The notes under the pieces: generated by a model
The model's input: the letters and a program-made list of their open reading frames with translations, nothing else
Told to the model about the DNA's origin: nothing
Databases searched by the model: none
In this document: positions 6,803 through 14,041 of the stretch, one piece after another
How the letters are laid out: each line of letters starts with the position of its first letter
Numbering within the stretch: position 1 is the stretch's first letter
Assembly (NCBI GenBank): GCA_947178085.1
Contig: CAMWWS010000030.1
Span: 1-14,041 of the forward strand
Source: an uncultured Lachnospiraceae bacterium
Lineage (GTDB): Bacteria; Bacillota_A; Clostridia; Lachnospirales; Lachnospiraceae
DNA: 14,041 bases
Direction: 5' to 3'
Position numbers and translations under genes: made by a program

Positions 6803-7387
6803 ATGATTTTATTAATTGATAATTACGACAGCTTTTCATATAATCTGTTTCAGCTTATAGGCTCCCTGAACCCGGATATAAAAGTAATCCGCAATGATGC
6901 ATTTTCCGTAAAAGAAATAGAAGAAATGAATCCGGAAGCTATCATACTTTCTCCCGGTCCCGGCAAGCCGGAGGATGCCGGAATCTGTATTGATGTGGTA
7001 AAAGAGCTTGGAGATAAGATTCCGATTCTGGGCGTATGTCTTGGACATCAGTCTATATGCACGGCTTACGGCGGCACCGTATCATATGCAAAGGAACTGA
7101 TGCATGGAAAACAGTCCATGACGAAACTTGATAAAGAATGTCCTATTTTTAAGGGACTTCCCGATACTACCCCGGTAGCAAGATATCACTCTCTTGCACT
7201 AATCGAGGATACATTGCCTGAATGTCTTACCATAACCGCCAGAACAGATGACGGCGAGGTCATGGCAGTGAAACACAAGACTTATCCGGTCTATGGTCTG
7301 CAATTCCACCCGGAATCCATTCTCACACCGGATGGTAACACGATAGTGAAAAATTTTTTAGAAGAAAATAATGTACACACTAAGTAA
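6803..7387 (+). CDS. trpG: Anthranilate synthase component II (glutamine amidotransferase)
   Basis: TrpG hydrolyses glutamine and channels ammonia to TrpE. The class I amidotransferase triad is complete: nucleophile C79 in GVCLGHQS, with H169 and E171 in FHPES. The oxyanion region SPGPGKPEDAG (from S50) is present, as is the N-terminal IDNYDSFSYNL signature. At 194 residues it is a stand-alone subunit, not the trpGD fusion of enterics. ATG 6803 follows GGAGG at the usual spacing. In some bacteria this subunit also serves folate synthesis (PabA); its place between trpE and trpD makes the tryptophan role primary, though dual use cannot be excluded. An 80-bp gap with a possible internal promoter separates it from trpD. 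Confidence 0.96.
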   Translation: MILLIDNYDSFSYNLFQLIGSLNPDIKVIRNDAFSVKEIEEMNPEAIILSPGPGKPEDAGICIDVVKELGDKIPILGVCLGHQSICTAYGGTVSYAKELMHGKQSMTKLDKECPIFKGLPDTTPVARYHSLALIEDTLPECLTITARTDDGEVMAVKHKTYPVYGLQFHPESILTPDGNTIVKNFLEENNVHTK

Positions 7388-7408
7388 AGTAACTGTATTT
7401 AACACTGG

Positions 7409-7436
7409 TTGCAATATTGTCACATTAAAATATAAG
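7409..7436 (+). promoter_or_regulatory. Possible internal promoter before trpD
   Basis: TTGCAA (7409-7414) and TATAAG (7431-7436) are 16 bp apart in the AT-rich trpG-trpD gap, itself the second longest within the operon. It could give basal, T-box-independent expression of trpD and the genes after it. Hexamer matches are moderate. Confidence 0.3.
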
Positions 7437-7467
7437 TAAAAAAAATAAGAATGGAGGATTAATCAAA

Positions 7468-8484
7468 ATGATTAAAGAAGCAATAATAAAAATTGTTGAC
7501 AAACAGGATTTATCTTATGACGAGGCATATACCGTAATGAATGAAATTATGAGCGGTGAAACCTCTCCAACACAGAACGCCGCATTTCTGGCTGCCTTAT
7601 CCACCAAAAGCACAAAAGCAGAAACTGTTGATGAGATTGCAGGATGCGCTGCTGCGATGCGCGACCACGCCCTGAAAGTAACTCATAATCTGGACGTTCT
7701 GGAAATCGTAGGTACCGGCGGAGACGGTGCTCACAGCTTCAATATCTCAACTACATCAGCACTTGTCGCTGCTGCCGGTGGCGTAAAAGTTGCCAAGCAC
7801 GGCAATCGTGCCGCTTCCTCAAGCTGCGGTACAGCAGACTGTCTGGAAGCACTGGGAGTAAACCTCGACCTTTCTCCTGAAAAATGTGTCGAATTACTTG
7901 AAAAAGCCGGTATTTGTTTCTTCTTTGCACAGAAGTATCACACTTCAATGAAATATGTCGGACCTATCCGTAAAGAACTCGGTATCCGCACTGTGTTCAA
8001 TATTTTAGGACCTTTGACCAACCCGGCTTCCCCTAACAGGCAGCTTCTGGGCGTATATGACCAGTCTCTCGTGGAGCCTCTTGCAAGAGTTCTGTACAGC
8101 CTTGGCGTTAAAAGAGGAATGGTAGTTTACGGAATGGATAAGATGGATGAAATTTCCGCAAGCTCCTCCACTTTTGTCTGTGAGTTTAATCAGGGCGAGT
8201 ATAAATCCTATACTATCAAGCCTGAGGATTTTGGACTTACTACCTGTAAGAAGGAAGACCTTGTCGGCGGTACGCCTGATGAAAATGCGGCGATTACTAT
8301 TTCCATCTTAAAAGGTGAAAAGGGTCCGAAGCGTAATGCAGTTCTGATGAATGCAGGGGCGGCGCTCTATATTGCGGAAAAGGCGGAAACGCTGGCAGAT
8401 GGGGTTAAGCTGGCAGGGGAGATTATTGATTCGGGGAAAGCGTTGGAAGTGCTGGAAGTATTTAAGTCTGAGAGTAATAATTAA
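7468..8484 (+). CDS. trpD: Anthranilate phosphoribosyltransferase
   Basis: TrpD joins anthranilate to PRPP, forming phosphoribosyl-anthranilate. The PRPP/diphosphate loop GTGGDG is at residues 82-87, followed by NIST (92-95), KHGNRAASS (from K110) and the [10 protein letters not shown] stretch, the standard order in class IV phosphoribosyltransferases. At 338 residues the length is normal. ATG 7468 follows GGAGG (7453-7457) at 10 bases. The last 45 or so codons use GCG and GGG much more than the rest of the gene, in which GGG appears absent; the protein reads normally through this, so it is an oddity of composition, not a break. The gene ends 10 bp before the large hairpin at 8495. Cytosolic homodimer by family knowledge. 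Confidence 0.97.
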   Translation: MIKEAIIKIVDKQDLSYDEAYTVMNEIMSGETSPTQNAAFLAALSTKSTKAETVDEIAGCAAAMRDHALKVTHNLDVLEIVGTGGDGAHSFNISTTSALVAAAGGVKVAKHGNRAASSSCGTADCLEALGVNLDLSPEKCVELLEKAGICFFFAQKYHTSMKYVGPIRKELGIRTVFNILGPLTNPASPNRQLLGVYDQSLVEPLARVLYSLGVKRGMVVYGMDKMDEISASSSTFVCEFNQGEYKSYTIKPEDFGLTTCKKEDLVGGTPDENAAITISILKGEKGPKRNAVLMNAGAALYIAEKAETLADGVKLAGEIIDSGKALEVLEVFKSESNN

Positions 8485-8494
8485 TGCTGTGATG

Positions 8495-8613
8495 AGCTAC
8501 GGTGTATATATTCTCTTCAAATCCCATTATGCCGGGCATTCCACTGAGCCCCAAAATGCGGGTCTCAGTTCCATGGCATAGAGGGATTCTCAGAGAATAT
8601 ATACACCGTAGCT
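8495..8613. repeat. 119-bp long imperfect hairpin (MITE-like or structured RNA element) between trpD and trpC
   Basis: Arms 8495-8516 and 8592-8613 are perfect reverse complements over 22 bp. Inside, after a 3x3 internal loop, 8520-8525 pairs with 8583-8588 (AATCCC/GGGATT). Then 8527-8534 pairs with 8574-8581 (TTATGCCG with TGGCATAG, G-U at the ends). Finally 8543-8552 pairs with 8560-8569 with one mismatch, closing a 7-base loop (AAAATGC). As RNA it would be one rod with four helices. No T tract follows, so it is not a standard terminator; no flanking target duplication is visible and no transposase is present. It may be a miniature mobile palindrome, an RNase III processing site, or a polarity element. 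Folding is certain from base pairing; function is unknown. Confidence 0.85.
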
Positions 8614-8657
8614 TCCGGCAGGTTATTGAATTTATATAATGAAGGGAATGGGAAAAT

Positions 8658-9443
8658 ATGGATAATATTCTTGATACAATAGCTGAATATGCTAAAGAGC
8701 GTGTACTGCAAGCGAAGAAAGCGCTTCCGCTTGACGAAATAAAGCGGCTGGCGTTAGCCGAGAACTGCAATACAGGCTTTCCATTTGAAAAAGCCCTTGC
8801 AAGTGACGGTATCAGCTTTATTTGCGAATGCAAGAAAGCTTCTCCTTCAAAAGGTTTGATTGCTGAGAATTTCCCTTATCTTGATATTGCAAAAGAATAT
8901 GAAGCTGCAGGTGCGTCCTGTATTTCTGTTTTGACAGAGCCCAAATGGTTTCTTGGCAAGAACGAATATCTGAAAGAGATAGCGCAATCTGTCTCTATCC
9001 CTTGTATCCGGAAGGATTTCACTGTGGATGAATACATGATTTATGAAGCTAAGCTGCTTGGTGCCGGTGCGGTTTTACTGATTTGTTCGCTGCTTTCTAC
9101 GGAAGACTTAAAGCGGTATATTGAAATCTGTGACAGCTTAGGTCTCTCAGCTTTGGTTGAAGCGCATGATGAAACAGAAATTACTTCTGCGATAGATGCA
9201 GGCGCACGTATTATAGGTGTAAATAACCGGAATCTGAAAAATTTTACGGTGGATATAAATAACAGCGGGCGGCTCCGTTCACTGGTACCGGATAATGTTC
9301 TCTTTGTTGCCGAAAGCGGAATAAAAGGCAGGGAGGATGTCGCAGCTCTGGAAAGAGCGCATGTAGACGCAGTACTGATTGGAGAAACACTTATGCGGGC
9401 TGGTGATAAAAAGGCTATGCTTGATGAGCTAAAAGGAAAATAA
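8658..9443 (+). CDS. trpC: Indole-3-glycerol phosphate synthase
   Basis: TrpC closes the indole ring, turning carboxyphenylamino-deoxyribulose phosphate into indole-3-glycerol phosphate. The motif FICECKKASPSKG gives E57 and K59, matching the catalytic Glu and Lys of the family. The second Lys is in IRKDFTVDEYMIYEA and the catalytic Glu in LVEAHDETE; GVNNRNL and VAESGI, the phosphate-binding end of the TIM barrel, follow. The protein has 261 residues, a stand-alone form not fused to TrpF. The ribosome binding site is weaker than its neighbours' (AAGGG at 8642-8646, or GGGA nearer the ATG). The gene is separated from trpD by 173 bases holding the long hairpin, so its expression may be uncoupled from trpD. 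The assignment is secure. Confidence 0.97.
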   Translation: MDNILDTIAEYAKERVLQAKKALPLDEIKRLALAENCNTGFPFEKALASDGISFICECKKASPSKGLIAENFPYLDIAKEYEAAGASCISVLTEPKWFLGKNEYLKEIAQSVSIPCIRKDFTVDEYMIYEAKLLGAGAVLLICSLLSTEDLKRYIEICDSLGLSALVEAHDETEITSAIDAGARIIGVNNRNLKNFTVDINNSGRLRSLVPDNVLFVAESGIKGREDVAALERAHVDAVLIGETLMRAGDKKAMLDELKGK

Positions 9444-9493
9444 TTTTTTTTCGCAGGTTGAGAGGAAGCTATGGTAATTAGCAGGGAGGATTT

Positions 9494-10090
9494 ATGACTA
9501 AGATAAAGATTTGCGGATTGCAGTCGGAAGACGATATTTCCTATGTAAATGAATTACAGCCGGACTATATTGGATTTGTTTTTCTACAGGGAAGACGCCG
9601 CTATGTCTCTCCTGAAAAGGCTGCCGATTTGCGGAAGCTTCTGAATCCATCAATTCAAAGTGTGGGCGTATTCGTAAATGAATCTGTAGGTAAAGTTGCT
9701 GCTCTTTTACAAAACGATACTATTCAGCTCGCCCAGCTTCATGGACAGGAAGATGAAGCCTACGCGCAGGAACTTAAGCGCTTATGCAACAAACCAATTA
9801 TCAAGGCCTTTATTATTAAATCAGAAAGCGACATCAAAAGAGCACTGACTTACCCGTCCGACTATCTTCTGCTAGACAATGGACTCGGCACAGGAGAATC
9901 TTTCGACTGGTCGTTAATACAGAATATAGACAGACCTTTTTTTCTGGCAGGAGGCTTGAATCCCGAAAACGTAAGAGAAGCCATAACACTTACCCACCCT
10001 TACGCCGTAGATACCAGCTCCGGTGTAGAAACTGACTGTAAGAAAGATTATTATAAAATAAAATCTTTCATAAACGCTGTACGTTATTAG
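9494..10090 (+). CDS. trpF: Phosphoribosylanthranilate isomerase
   Basis: TrpF catalyses the Amadori rearrangement of phosphoribosyl-anthranilate, the step between TrpD and TrpC. KICGL near the N-terminus supplies the catalytic Cys (C7). The catalytic Asp lies in YLLLDNGLGTGESFDW, followed by FLAGGLNPENV and AVDTSSGVET, the phosphate-binding loops. Length (198 residues) is typical of the monofunctional enzyme. ATG 9494 has AGGGAGGA just upstream. An 8-codon reading frame with its own ribosome binding site (9471-9497) ends in an ATGA overlap with this start and could couple translation. A run of eight T residues after the trpC stop lacks a strong hairpin. Confidence 0.96.
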   Translation: MTKIKICGLQSEDDISYVNELQPDYIGFVFLQGRRRYVSPEKAADLRKLLNPSIQSVGVFVNESVGKVAALLQNDTIQLAQLHGQEDEAYAQELKRLCNKPIIKAFIIKSESDIKRALTYPSDYLLLDNGLGTGESFDWSLIQNIDRPFFLAGGLNPENVREAITLTHPYAVDTSSGVETDCKKDYYKIKSFINAVRY

Positions 10091-10129
10091 AAACTTGATT
10101 AATTTTTCTATATAAAAAGGAGGCAAATT

Positions 10130-11320
10130 ATGTCAAATTCAAAAGGCCGATTCGGAGTTCACGGAGGACAGTATATTCCCGAAACTCTCATGAATGCCGT
10201 AATTGAACTGGAAGAAGCTTATAACCGTTACAAGGATGACCCAGAGTTCAACAAAGAACTTACAGAATTATTTAACGAGTACGCCGGTCGTCCCAGCCGT
10301 CTCTACTATGCTGAGAAAATGACAAAAGACTTGAGCGGCGCGAAAATTTATTTAAAAAGAGAAGATTTGAACCATACCGGTTCCCATAAAATCAACAATG
10401 TTTTGGGACAGGCGCTTCTTGCCAAAAAAATGGGGAAAACCCGACTTATTGCAGAAACCGGCGCCGGTCAGCATGGCGTTGCAACTGCTACAGCCGCAGC
10501 GCTTCTCGGCATGGAATGTGTAGTCTTTATGGGTGAAGAGGATACGAAAAGGCAGGCTCTTAACGTATACAGAATGCGCCTTTTAGGCTCAGAAGTCGTT
10601 CCCGTTAAAACCGGAACCGCAACCCTTAAGGACGCTGTTTCCGAAGCAATGCGTGAATGGACCAGCCGTATCGACGATACGCATTACTGCCTTGGTTCTG
10701 TTATGGGACCGCATCCTTTCCCAACCATAGTAAGAGATTTTCAGTCAGTCATTTCCCGTGAAATCAAGCAGCAGATAATGGAAAAAGAAGGCAGACTGCC
10801 CGATGTAGTTATGGCATGTGTGGGCGGCGGCAGTAATGCCATGGGAACATTTTATCATTTCATTGAAGATAAAGCAGTCAAATTGATTGGCTGTGAAGCC
10901 GCCGGACGCGGAATTGATACTTTTGAAACAGCAGCTACGATAAACACCGGCAGACTGGGAATCTTCCACGGCATGAAATCCTATTTCTGCCAGGATAAAT
11001 ACGGTCAGATTGCACCTGTCTATTCTATCTCTGCCGGTCTGGATTATCCCGGTATCGGGCCTGAACATGCATGGCTCCATGATACAGGCAGGGCTGAGTA
11101 TGTTCCTGTTACTGACGACGAAGCGGTTAATGCTTTTGAATATCTTTCACGTACGGAAGGCATTATTCCCGCTATTGAAAGCGCACATGCAGTAGCACAT
11201 GCCATGAAAATTGCGCCTGAATATTCCAAGGACAAGATTATCGTAATCACTATTTCAGGACGTGGAGACAAAGACTGTGCCGCCATTGCGCGTTACAGAG
11301 GGGAGGATATCAATGAGTAA
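10130..11320 (+). CDS. trpB: Tryptophan synthase beta subunit
   Basis: TrpB condenses indole with serine using pyridoxal phosphate. The PLP lysine is K87 in HTGSHKINN and the catalytic Glu is E109 in AETGAGQHG, the same numbers as in the Salmonella enzyme. GGGSNAMG binds the cofactor phosphate, and the loop around GRGDKD near the C-terminus is complete. At 396 residues it is the TrpB1 type that partners TrpA, not the longer stand-alone TrpB2. ATG 10130 follows AAAGGAGG. Its last 8 bases overlap trpA, the usual arrangement for making equal amounts of the two subunits of the alpha2-beta2 complex. No missing residues were seen. Confidence 0.98.
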   Translation: MSNSKGRFGVHGGQYIPETLMNAVIELEEAYNRYKDDPEFNKELTELFNEYAGRPSRLYYAEKMTKDLSGAKIYLKREDLNHTGSHKINNVLGQALLAKKMGKTRLIAETGAGQHGVATATAAALLGMECVVFMGEEDTKRQALNVYRMRLLGSEVVPVKTGTATLKDAVSEAMREWTSRIDDTHYCLGSVMGPHPFPTIVRDFQSVISREIKQQIMEKEGRLPDVVMACVGGGSNAMGTFYHFIEDKAVKLIGCEAAGRGIDTFETAATINTGRLGIFHGMKSYFCQDKYGQIAPVYSISAGLDYPGIGPEHAWLHDTGRAEYVPVTDDEAVNAFEYLSRTEGIIPAIESAHAVAHAMKIAPEYSKDKIIVITISGRGDKDCAAIARYRGEDINE

Positions 11321-12089
11321 AATTTCAGAAGCTTTTGCACACGGCAAAGCATTTATACCTTTTATCACCTGCGGAGACCCGGATCTCGATACCACAAAAG
11401 AAATTGTATTAAGCATGGCTGCAAATGGAGCCGATCTGATTGAACTTGGTATTCCATTTTCCGATCCAACCGCAGAAGGTCCTGTCATACAGGGCGCGAA
11501 TCTTAGAGCTTTAACGGGCGGAGTCACTACCGACAAGATTTTTGACATGGTAAGACAGCTTCGTCAGGATATCTCAATTCCCATGGTATTTATGACCTAT
11601 GCCAATGTCGTATTTTCTTACGGTGCAGATAAGTTTATCAGTACCTGTGCCGAAATCGGAATAGACGGGTTGATTCTTCCTGACCTTCCATTTGAAGAAA
11701 AAGAGGAATTTGATGACATTTGTGAAAAATATGGCGTAGACCTTGTTTCACTCATCGCACCCACTTCCGCAAACCGAATAGCCATGATTGCAAGCAAAGC
11801 GCAGGGGTTCATATATATCGTATCCAGTCTGGGAGTAACCGGAGTACGAAGCGAAATAAAAACCGATATTCCTTCACTTGTCAAGCTGGTACGTGAAAAT
11901 GCTTCCGTTCCATGCGCAGTCGGCTTCGGCATATCCACTCCCGAACAGGCCGCTAAAATGGCATCTGTTTCCGACGGCGCCATCGTAGGCTCTGCTATCG
12001 TCAAACTTATTGCTCAATATGGTAAAGATGCGGCAAAACCTGTCGGAGAATATGTAAAAAGCATGAAAGATGCTCTGAGAGCTATATAA
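11313..12089 (+). CDS. trpA: Tryptophan synthase alpha subunit
   Basis: TrpA cleaves indole-3-glycerol phosphate and passes indole through a tunnel to TrpB. The start is ATG 11313, overlapping the trpB stop by 8 bp and preceded by GGGGAGGA (11300-11307), giving 258 residues. A longer frame back to 11262 would run within trpB and has no site. FITCGDPD and the catalytic Glu E44 (ELGIPFSDP, Glu49 in enteric numbering) are present. The second catalytic acid, Asp60 in the enteric enzymes, is replaced by Glu at residue 55 (TAEGPVIQ instead of ADGP). Later phosphate-binding motifs ([26 protein letters not shown]) are intact. It is probably active, since glutamate keeps the carboxylate. Last gene of the operon; only weak hairpins follow. 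Confidence 0.96.
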   Translation: MSKISEAFAHGKAFIPFITCGDPDLDTTKEIVLSMAANGADLIELGIPFSDPTAEGPVIQGANLRALTGGVTTDKIFDMVRQLRQDISIPMVFMTYANVVFSYGADKFISTCAEIGIDGLILPDLPFEEKEEFDDICEKYGVDLVSLIAPTSANRIAMIASKAQGFIYIVSSLGVTGVRSEIKTDIPSLVKLVRENASVPCAVGFGISTPEQAAKMASVSDGAIVGSAIVKLIAQYGKDAAKPVGEYVKSMKDALRAI

Positions 12090-12211
12090 TTCCTATATTT
12101 ACAGGTATTGCAACCTAAAATATACATCAAAAAACTTAAAAGCAACATGGAATTGATAGAATTAACATGCCTGATTTCATAAGATGAGTCTATAAAATAA
12201 AAGAAAGGGAA

Positions 12212-12235
12212 TAACTGTTACATATAAAACAGTTA
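12212..12235. promoter_or_regulatory. Inverted repeat just upstream of the XRE-family gene
   Basis: TAACTGTT (12212-12219) and AACAGTTA (12228-12235) form perfect 8-bp arms around 8 bases, ending where the ribosome binding site AAAGGG (12235-12240) begins. As DNA it could be an operator for the helix-turn-helix protein encoded next; as RNA it is a hairpin abutting the ribosome binding site. The promoter is not clear: TTGATA at 12153-12158 has only a poor -10 partner. Confidence 0.45.
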
Positions 12236-12248
12236 AAGGGAAATCAAA

Positions 12249-13181
12249 ATGAGTTTAGGCGAAAATTTACAATTCCTTAGAAAAAGGAACAACATTACGC
12301 AAGAAGAGCTTGCGGAAAAACTAGAGGTCTCAAGACAGTCCGTATCAAAATGGGAGTCTGATAATACCTATCCGGAAATGGATAAGCTTATACAGCTAAG
12401 TCAGATGTTCCACTGCCAGATAGACGATTTAATCCAAAAGGATATCAGTAAACTCTATGTTGAAGACCGAAGCCACTATGACGAGCATATGAATTTATTC
12501 AGTAAGATGATGTCCTTGGGCGTCGGACTGATTCTGCTGGGTATATCCGTTATGTCATTTCTTAGAGGAATCAAGATAGGCGCGAATAATTCAATAAATG
12601 AAGGAATCAGTACCATCGCTTTTTTCATTTTTCTTATTATTGCTGTTGCTATTCTTATTGTTATGGGATTGCAGCACAGCGCTTTTGAGCAAAAGAATCC
12701 TCATATAGAAAACTTCTATAGCCAGGGAGAGATTGATAGTTTTAATAAGAAATTTTCAGTTATGACAGCATCAGGGGTTGTTCTCATACTAACAGGCGTT
12801 ATCATCTTAATTGGCACAGAGACTTTTATTTCTGAAATCAATCAAAACAGTCCATATGATTTTGAAGGAATATTTGCTTCCATATTCTTTTTATTCATTG
12901 CAGTTGCCGTAATGCTTCTGGTATACGCAGGCATGCAAAAAGGAAAATACAATATAGAAGAATATAACGTAATGCATGACAAAGAATCGGCAGAATATAA
13001 GAAAAGCCGGATTACCAGACGTATATGTGCCTGCCTGATGCTGATTGCAACCATTATTTACTTAATATTGGGCTTCGTGTTCGACCAATGGGGAATGCCT
13101 TCTGTTGTAGTATACCCGGTATTCGGTATCGGCTGTGGGATTGTGTCTATAATTGTTGATAAACAAATCTTAGAAAAATAA
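12249..13181 (+). CDS. Membrane-anchored XRE-family helix-turn-helix protein
   Basis: Residues 1-65 form a Cro/C1-type helix-turn-helix (LRKRNNITQEELAEKLEVS, then RQSVSKWESDNTYPEMDKL). A short linker leads to six predicted membrane helices, about residues 88-105, 122-141, 170-190, 207-228, 259-278 and 286-303. An even number of helices and the basic cytosolic loop KKSRITRR (251-258) put both ends in the cytosol, so the DNA-binding domain faces the chromosome. Helices 1-2 and 3-4 look duplicated: IAFFIFLIIAVAILIVMGLQ resembles IFFLFIAVAVMLLVYAGMQ, each followed by a similar polar stretch. Related proteins are common in Clostridia but their signals are mostly unknown. The length is 310 residues; ATG 12249 follows AAAGGG by 8 bases. 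A rhomboid protease gene follows after 62 bp on the same strand. Confidence 0.85.
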   Translation: MSLGENLQFLRKRNNITQEELAEKLEVSRQSVSKWESDNTYPEMDKLIQLSQMFHCQIDDLIQKDISKLYVEDRSHYDEHMNLFSKMMSLGVGLILLGISVMSFLRGIKIGANNSINEGISTIAFFIFLIIAVAILIVMGLQHSAFEQKNPHIENFYSQGEIDSFNKKFSVMTASGVVLILTGVIILIGTETFISEINQNSPYDFEGIFASIFFLFIAVAVMLLVYAGMQKGKYNIEEYNVMHDKESAEYKKSRITRRICACLMLIATIIYLILGFVFDQWGMPSVVVYPVFGIGCGIVSIIVDKQILEK

Positions 13182-13243
13182 TCGGAATTATAATATATTC
13201 ACGGACAAAGCATTTCAGAGAGAATAATTATGAGGCAAATAAA

Positions 13244-13882
13244 ATGAAAATTAAAGATATATATCGTAGAAAGGGTAATTATATTGTGTCAGTTATTATG
13301 ACGTTGCTCTGTATTACTGTTACTTTTATCTCATCTATTGTTCCAAATGTTTATAATGCATTAGCATATACGTATCCGATAAAATATCCATGGCAGATAT
13401 GTAGCGGAATATTTCTGCATGGTTCTCCTGATTTATCCATGGCAGGAACAATCGGGCATTTAGGTTTTAATTTGTTACTTGTTCTTCCTTTTGGAATAAT
13501 GATTGAGAAAATAATTGGCAGTAAAAGATTTTTAATACTGTCTGTTTGCTTATGGATAGTTAATGCGTTGGCTTTCTATACAATTGCTTTTTATGTGACT
13601 CCAAAGGGAGAAACTGCTTATGGCGCCGGTATTTCCGGCATTGCTTTTTCATATGGAATCATTGGACTGTATTCATTATTTAGATTAGCAAAAAATGACT
13701 TAAAGTCTATGTTTAAGCAGTTGAGTTTTTATCTTTTATTAAACATTGTTGTCGTTATGTTGGTTATGATTAATCCGTACATAGCAGGTGTATCATCAAT
13801 GATTCTTCATCTGGTAGCGGTAGTGGCTGGAGTAATTTATATATTAATTGACCATAGGAAATTTGATATATTTTTTTCATAG
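13244..13882 (+). CDS. Rhomboid-family intramembrane serine protease
   Basis: The 212-residue, six-helix protein has the rhomboid active site. The first part is W50...SGIFLHGS then H72-L-G-F-N76, equal to the conserved HxxxN of helix 2; E88 and G92 follow (the ExxxG element). The catalytic serine is S131 in GAGISG (GxSG motif) and the catalytic histidine is H189 in helix 6 (MILHLVAVVAG). Rhomboids cleave membrane helices of other proteins within the bilayer. No extra cytosolic or zinc-finger domain is present, so this is a minimal form. ATG 13244 follows GAGG (13232-13235) by 8 bases. Base composition is more AT-rich than the trp genes. It probably shares a transcript with the tethered regulator upstream, which suggests but does not prove a functional link. 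Confidence 0.85.
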   Translation: MKIKDIYRRKGNYIVSVIMTLLCITVTFISSIVPNVYNALAYTYPIKYPWQICSGIFLHGSPDLSMAGTIGHLGFNLLLVLPFGIMIEKIIGSKRFLILSVCLWIVNALAFYTIAFYVTPKGETAYGAGISGIAFSYGIIGLYSLFRLAKNDLKSMFKQLSFYLLLNIVVVMLVMINPYIAGVSSMILHLVAVVAGVIYILIDHRKFDIFFS

Positions 13883-14041
13883 AGTTGTAAATTATGATTA
13901 CAAATGCAGCCATCAGGAAAGTTCCGCGGATAAAATATAAAAATAACTGCAATGAATAATGATGAATCCCACTACACAATGCAAATATATTAATGATTTG
14001 GATGATACAATTATCATTAATAATCTGATACACCGCTATAG

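Noticed and set aside
8495..8613. Intrinsic terminator or integron attC site for the trpD-trpC hairpin
   Set aside because: No T tract follows the outer stem, and the core boxes of attC sites and an integrase gene are absent.
9440..9455. Terminator after trpC at the run of eight T residues
   Set aside because: No GC-containing stem precedes the T run; only an A/T-rich pairing is possible.
11262..11312. Upstream extension of trpA
   Set aside because: It lies entirely inside trpB, has no suitable ribosome binding site, and adds 17 residues not expected in TrpA. ATG 11313 has GGGGAGGA just upstream.
12090..12211. Terminator after trpA
   Set aside because: Only a 4-bp stem at 12072-12082 and AGGT/ACCT at 12103-12116 were found; neither has a stable stem with a T tract, so termination here cannot be claimed.
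13883..14041. Minus-strand open frame entering from the right edge and running into the rhomboid 3' end
   Set aside because: It is open to the window edge and hydrophobic, but overlaps the rhomboid coding end by about 110 bp and shows no recognised motif. AT-rich DNA gives such frames by chance. An inverted repeat TTAATGAT/ATCATTAA (13990-13997, 14013-14020) is also too AT-rich to interpret.

Overview
The window looks like chromosomal DNA from an anaerobic, low-to-moderate GC Firmicute, most likely a Clostridia member near Lachnospiraceae. The reasons are a tryptophan T-box upstream of trpE, strong AGGAGG-type ribosome binding sites, sigmaA-type promoters, a flavin reductase-rubredoxin fusion typical of anaerobes, and a DUF4143-type ATPase. 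The assignment is inference; there is no rRNA gene or marker to fix it.

Layout. 1-127 is the 3' end of a membrane protein gene, perhaps a DMT/EamA transporter. At 149-228 three identical 14-bp repeats, exactly 33 bp apart, lead into a promoter and an AAA ATPase (267-1559). Convergent with it by 3 bp is a MATE exporter (1563-2918, minus). A divergent flavin reductase-rubredoxin fusion (3109-3726) converges, 2 bp away, on a membrane acyltransferase (3729-4883, minus). That gene has its own good promoter, back to back with the trp promoter.

The centre (5015-12089) is a complete tryptophan operon, trpE-G-D-C-F-B-A, encoding every step from chorismate to tryptophan. The sigmaA promoter TTGACA-17-TATTAT drives a T-box leader with a UGG specifier, a canonical T-box sequence and a terminator hairpin. 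Uncharged tRNA-Trp should therefore switch the operon on. The gene order is ordinary; two details are not. A 119-bp long imperfect hairpin with 22-bp perfect arms sits between trpD and trpC. TrpA carries Glu where the well-studied enzymes have the catalytic Asp60.

Downstream of trpA (no strong terminator seen) lies a membrane-anchored XRE-family protein with a cytosolic helix-turn-helix and six predicted membrane helices (12249-13181). A rhomboid-type intramembrane serine protease follows 62 bp later on the same strand (13244-13882). The pairing raises the possibility that the protease acts on, or is controlled by, the tethered regulator. The last 159 bases show no convincing gene.

The best candidates for something undescribed are the 33-bp-phased repeat array whose third copy fills the ATPase promoter spacer, the trpD-trpC hairpin element, and the tethered-regulator/rhomboid pair.
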